From: an uncultured Colwellia sp.
GTDB taxonomy: Bacteria > Pseudomonadota > Gammaproteobacteria > Enterobacterales > Alteromonadaceae
Direction: 5' to 3'
Assembly: GCA_913061365.1 (NCBI GenBank)
Contig: CAJXUT010000005.1
Coordinates: forward strand, 1-37,804
Length of the DNA stretch: 37,804 bases
The first letter of the stretch is position 1. Every line of letters starts with the position of its first letter. The position numbers and the translations under genes were made by a program. Under the pieces are notes generated by a model. The model was not told where the DNA came from, ran no database searches, and worked only from the letters and a program-made list of their open reading frames with translations. Below, piece after piece: positions 34,628 to 37,804 of the stretch.

Positions 34628-35658
34628 TATTGGTTTTGTGCCGTCAATGCTAGTATGTTATTTTGAGCATCAATAAGTTGTTTACTTACAACTTTTCGAT
34701 GCTGAATCGCTTGTTCAAGGGGTATGTAGCAAGTCGCACTGTTTTTCTCTGCAATCATAATGTGGTTTTCGCCTGCAACAATAGCTTGCACTGCTGCAAC
34801 TCCCATCTTAGTTGCTAGTAGTCTATCTTTAGGCACAGGTGAGCCACCTCGTTGAATATGCCCTAACACACAGGCCGTACATTCTATTTCTGCTAACTCT
34901 TTCAACTCTTTGGCTAGCTCAAAGGCACCACCTGGCCACAAATTTTCAGCAATCACAATAATATAGCTACTGTGGCGATTTTGTTGAGCCATTTTAATTT
35001 CTGCTGCCAAAGTTTCTAGCTGCTGTTGCTGCTCAGCTAAAGAAAAGTTTTCAAAAGAGAGTACTTTTTCTGCGCCGCAAGCAATCCCCACATTAAAAGT
35101 GATGTGTCCACTATGTCTACCCATTAATTCAATAAGGAAAATTCGCTCAAAAGCATCTGCGGTATCACGTATTTTATCTATAGCTTCAATGCCAGTATTC
35201 ACGGCCGTAGCAAAACCTATCGTAAAATCAGTACCATCAAGGTCATTATCAATAGTTCCGGGAATGCCAATAAGCTGTCCTTGCCAATAGTTTTTCAACG
35301 CGAGTAAACCGGTAAAAGAACCATCTCCTCCTACAACAACCAAAGCGTCAATAGCTTTTTCAGTTAATGTTTCAGCCGCTTTTTTAAGACCTTCTTCTGT
35401 GCGCATTTGTTCACAGCGAGCACTTTTTAAAAATGTACCACCACGATGAATAATACTTTTAACATGACCAAGTCCAATGGGTTTAGCTTCGGAAATGCTT
35501 TCGGCACAAATCAATCCATTATAACCGTGGAAAAAACCAATGACTTCAATATGATAATGATGAGCAGCTAAAACTACAGCACGAATAGCGGCGTTCATAC
35601 CTGGGGCATCGCCACCGCTAGTTAAAATAGCAATACGTTGACACTTCACATTCGACAT
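34624..35658 (-). CDS. pfkA: ATP-dependent 6-phosphofructokinase
   Basis: PfkA phosphorylates fructose 6-phosphate to fructose 1,6-bisphosphate, the committed step of glycolysis. The 344-aa length is slightly above the E. coli enzyme (320). It has LTSGGDAPGMNAAIR (12-26), the ATP motif GGDGSFTG (110-117), the catalytic PGTIDND (133-139, with D137 as base) and ELMGRHSGH. The Gly in PGTIDND and GGDGS instead of GGDD point to ATP and not pyrophosphate as donor. A CVLGHIQRGGSPVP substrate segment lies near the C-terminus. It converges with the kinase gene with a 4-nt overlap. Confidence 0.94.
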   Translation of the reverse strand: MSNVKCQRIAILTSGGDAPGMNAAIRAVVLAAHHYHIEVIGFFHGYNGLICAESISEAKPIGLGHVKSIIHRGGTFLKSARCEQMRTEEGLKKAAETLTEKAIDALVVVGGDGSFTGLLALKNYWQGQLIGIPGTIDNDLDGTDFTIGFATAVNTGIEAIDKIRDTADAFERIFLIELMGRHSGHITFNVGIACGAEKVLSFENFSLAEQQQQLETLAAEIKMAQQNRHSSYIIVIAENLWPGGAFELAKELKELAEIECTACVLGHIQRGGSPVPKDRLLATKMGVAAVQAIVAGENHIMIAEKNSATCYIPLEQAIQHRKVVSKQLIDAQNNILALTAQNQY

Positions 35659-35734
35659 ATGAATATTTCCTAAAAGCTTAAATTACTTAATTAGAAAACT
35701 ATACCACATCAAAAATATGAAGCATTAATAAGCT

Positions 35735-37755
35735 TTATGAATAACTTACCGAAACAGGAATAGTAAGTACTTTCTTACCTTTGTGCTTAAGCCAAAAGTA
35801 AACACCTACAAAACAGAGTAAAACTATAGCAATGTAAATACTTGCAATTAAAGGCGCTGCAAAGAAATTACCTATTTGAAAACATAGTGTTGCCATTAAA
35901 TAAGCAAGTAAGAAACTCCAAATAGCAGCAAAACCAGCCCAACGACTGCCTACTTCATTTTTTATTGCCCCCATTGCAGCTACACAAGGAGTATAGAGAA
36001 GAATAAAGAGTAAATAACTAAATGCACCTAATTGACCTGCAAAAGCTGATTGCATTATTTGATATGTAGTTAACTCAACTTCTTGATCTTGAGCAACTTG
36101 TTCCAAATCACTTAAATCGCCCACATCAATACCTAAAGGATCATCAGGGGCAATGCCCAATAAATTTTCCTTAATACTATCAATCGCTTCTTGCCAGCTC
36201 GTAAATAGTGATGGATCCTCACCTTCAGAGCTATTACTTGGGGAATATAAGCTATTAAAGGTTGCCACTAAAACTTCCTTAGCGAAAATACCCGTAATAA
36301 TTCCAACGCCAGCTTGCCAGTTATCTTCTTTAATTCCCATCGGTGTTAGTAAAGGCATAACTACTTGCGCACTTTGACTCAAAATAGATTTTTCACTATC
36401 TTGATGCCCAAAACTACCATCTGTACCAATAGAGTTTAAGAAGTTTAATAAACAGACAACAATAACAATGGTTTTGCCTGCACCTGTCACAAAGCCATAA
36501 GTACGCTGCCATACACGCTTACTTATCGCACCAACTTTAGGTAGTTCATAAGGAGGAAGTTCCATTATATTCAATGAACTGTTGCCAGATAACACAGTTT
36601 TTTTAAGTAAAAATCCGGTAAAAATTGCAGCCGCAATACCAATTAAATATAACAAAAAGACTAAATTCTGTCCGCTATCAGGAAAAAATGCAGCGGCAAA
36701 TAACGCATAAACGGGTAAACGCGCACCGCATGACATAAACGGAGACATCATGATTGTGGTAATACGCTCTCTTTCGCTGTCTAGTACTCTTGCCGACATT
36801 ACTGCTGGTACAGTACAGCCAAAGCCAACAATCAGGGGAACAAAAGCTTTACCTGGCAAACCAATTTTTTGCATTACACTATCAACAACAAAAGCTGCTC
36901 GCGCCAAATAACCAGAGTTTTCTAATAATGATAAACCAATAAATAAACAAGCTATAACCGGAATGAAAGTCGCTACAGTTTGCATACCACTACCGACACC
37001 TTCGACTATCGTTAATAACCATTGGGGTAAATTAAGAGGAGCAAGAAAATGTAATGGGTACTCAACAAACAGTGTTCCACTAAGAATGTCAAAGAAATCA
37101 ATAAAGGCACTACCCACGTTAATAGCGAACATGAATAATAAATACATCATGCCTAAAAATACCGGAATACCTGTTATAGGATGCAATACAAGGTTATCTA
37201 ATTTATCAGAGAAACGCGATTCGCCACCAGTGGCACTTGAGCGAGATAACACATCAATCACATAGTCTTGTCTTGCTTGAATTGCTGATGCACTTTCTAC
37301 TGGTAAGTTTTTATTTGGCTCTGCTTTAACAGCTTCGTTATCTTGGCTTTGTTGATTAATCTGTTGCTGAGCAGCTAATAGTTTTTGCTCTACTAGCGCA
37401 AGTGCATTTTTATCATGCGCACTCACCGCTACAACAGGACAACCAAGCTCTTCACTTAATTTATCAATATCAACGAGTGAATATTTCTGTCTGTCCAGTT
37501 TATTCAACACAACAATCATAGGTAAACCTAATTCAAGTAGTTGTGTAGTGAGATAAAGCTGACGGCTAATTTGATTAATATCAACCACATTAATCAAACA
37601 ATCAATATCGTTAGTTGCAATAAACTGTTGAGAAATAGTTAAATCTTGCCCCTGCTCTCCACGCTTTGCTAACGAATTTAAGCCAGGAAGATCTGAAAGA
37701 AAGGTATTAACACCGTTTAACTTTACCGATGTTTTTTTAGCAGCTACTGTAATAC
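35735..37755 (-). CDS. feoB: Ferrous iron transporter FeoB, 5' end missing
   Basis: FeoB imports Fe2+ across the inner membrane. It has a GTPase domain fused to a gated membrane channel. The ORF track starts at an internal TTG (37597), but the frame stays open for a further 52 codons to the adapter junction at 37755. That adds the T of the G2 motif (ITVAAKK), G3 DLPG (SDLPGLNSLA) and G5-side sequence. G4 NKLD is intact. Only the start with the P-loop (about 36 residues) is lost. The membrane part has GYLARAAFVVD, GFGCTVPAVMSAR and SPFMSCGARLPVY. FeoA is not in the window. Confidence 0.95.
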
Positions 37756-37804
37756 CTGTCTCTTATACACATCTGACGCTGCCGACGAAGAGGATAGTGT
37801 AGAT
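37756..37804. other. Nextera adapter at the right contig end
   Basis: The sequence from 37756 is CTGTCTCTTATACACATCT, then GACGCTGCCGACGA, the reverse complement of the Nextera read-1 arm. AGAGGATA and GTGTAGAT follow. AGAGGATA is the reverse complement of TATCCTCT, which I recall as index S503, and GTGTAGAT begins the reverse complement of the P5 primer region. Genomic sequence ends at 37755. Confidence 0.98.

Noticed and set aside
1-37804. Search for CRISPR arrays, tRNA or rRNA genes, integrases, transposases and attachment sites
   Set aside because: No direct-repeat array with spacers, cloverleaf sequence, transposase or integrase ORF was recognised by eye. A tRNAscan, CRISPR finder or ISfinder run would settle this.

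Overview
The window is a 37.8 kb assembly contig from an AT-rich marine gammaproteobacterium of the order Alteromonadales, most likely Colwellia or a close relative. That placement is inferred from the gene content: sodium-driven motor genes beside xseB-ispA-dxs, a complete sodium-translocating NADH:quinone reductase operon, FabV, and the bolA/yajG/ampG neighbourhood. It also rests on low GC and protein similarity recalled from memory, since no search was run. Both ends are artificial. Bases 1-41 and 37756-37804 are Illumina Nextera adapter sequence, so the first and last genes (thiI and feoB) are cut off by the assembly and not by biology.

Layout, left to right. (1) 42-5541: thiI (partial, -), pomB-pomA (-, flagellar stator), then divergent xseB-ispA-dxs (+, isoprenoid precursor supply). 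(2) 5626-13062, all on the minus strand: nqrA-B-C-D-E-F, then apbE (flavin transferase) and nqrM (iron delivery factor). Together these encode the Na+-NQR and the two factors that mature it. A 107-nt imperfect palindrome lies directly behind nqrF. (3) 13669-20126: fabV (-), bolA (-), rlmG (+), yajG-like lipoprotein (+), a periplasmic cyclophilin (+), an unknown 109-aa protein (+), ampG (+) and an unlisted 56-aa membrane protein (+). (4) 20198-26240: an HDOD protein (+), YacL/UPF0231 (-), a three-gene operon of hemerythrin, DUF2249 and a 12-TM NnrS/heme-copper-oxidase-like membrane protein (-), and a GAF-PAS-GGDEF-EAL protein (+). (5) 26314-30015: argR (-), then a four-gene envelope operon (+) of COG3014 lipoprotein, YcfL, LpoB and a glycine-zipper protein. 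(6) 30516-34627: two adjacent paralogous Spondin_N proteins, one secreted and one a lipoprotein with a collagen-like stalk, then an OmpR-type response regulator and histidine kinase (+). (7) 34624-37755: pfkA (-) and feoB (-, 5' end missing).

Most of the window is housekeeping DNA with good synteny to Vibrio or Escherichia. No CRISPR array, tRNA, rRNA, prophage or insertion sequence was seen. The least explained parts are the spondin pair next to a two-component system, the hemerythrin/DUF2249/NnrS-like operon, the large palindrome after nqrF, and two possible short genes missing from the ORF track.
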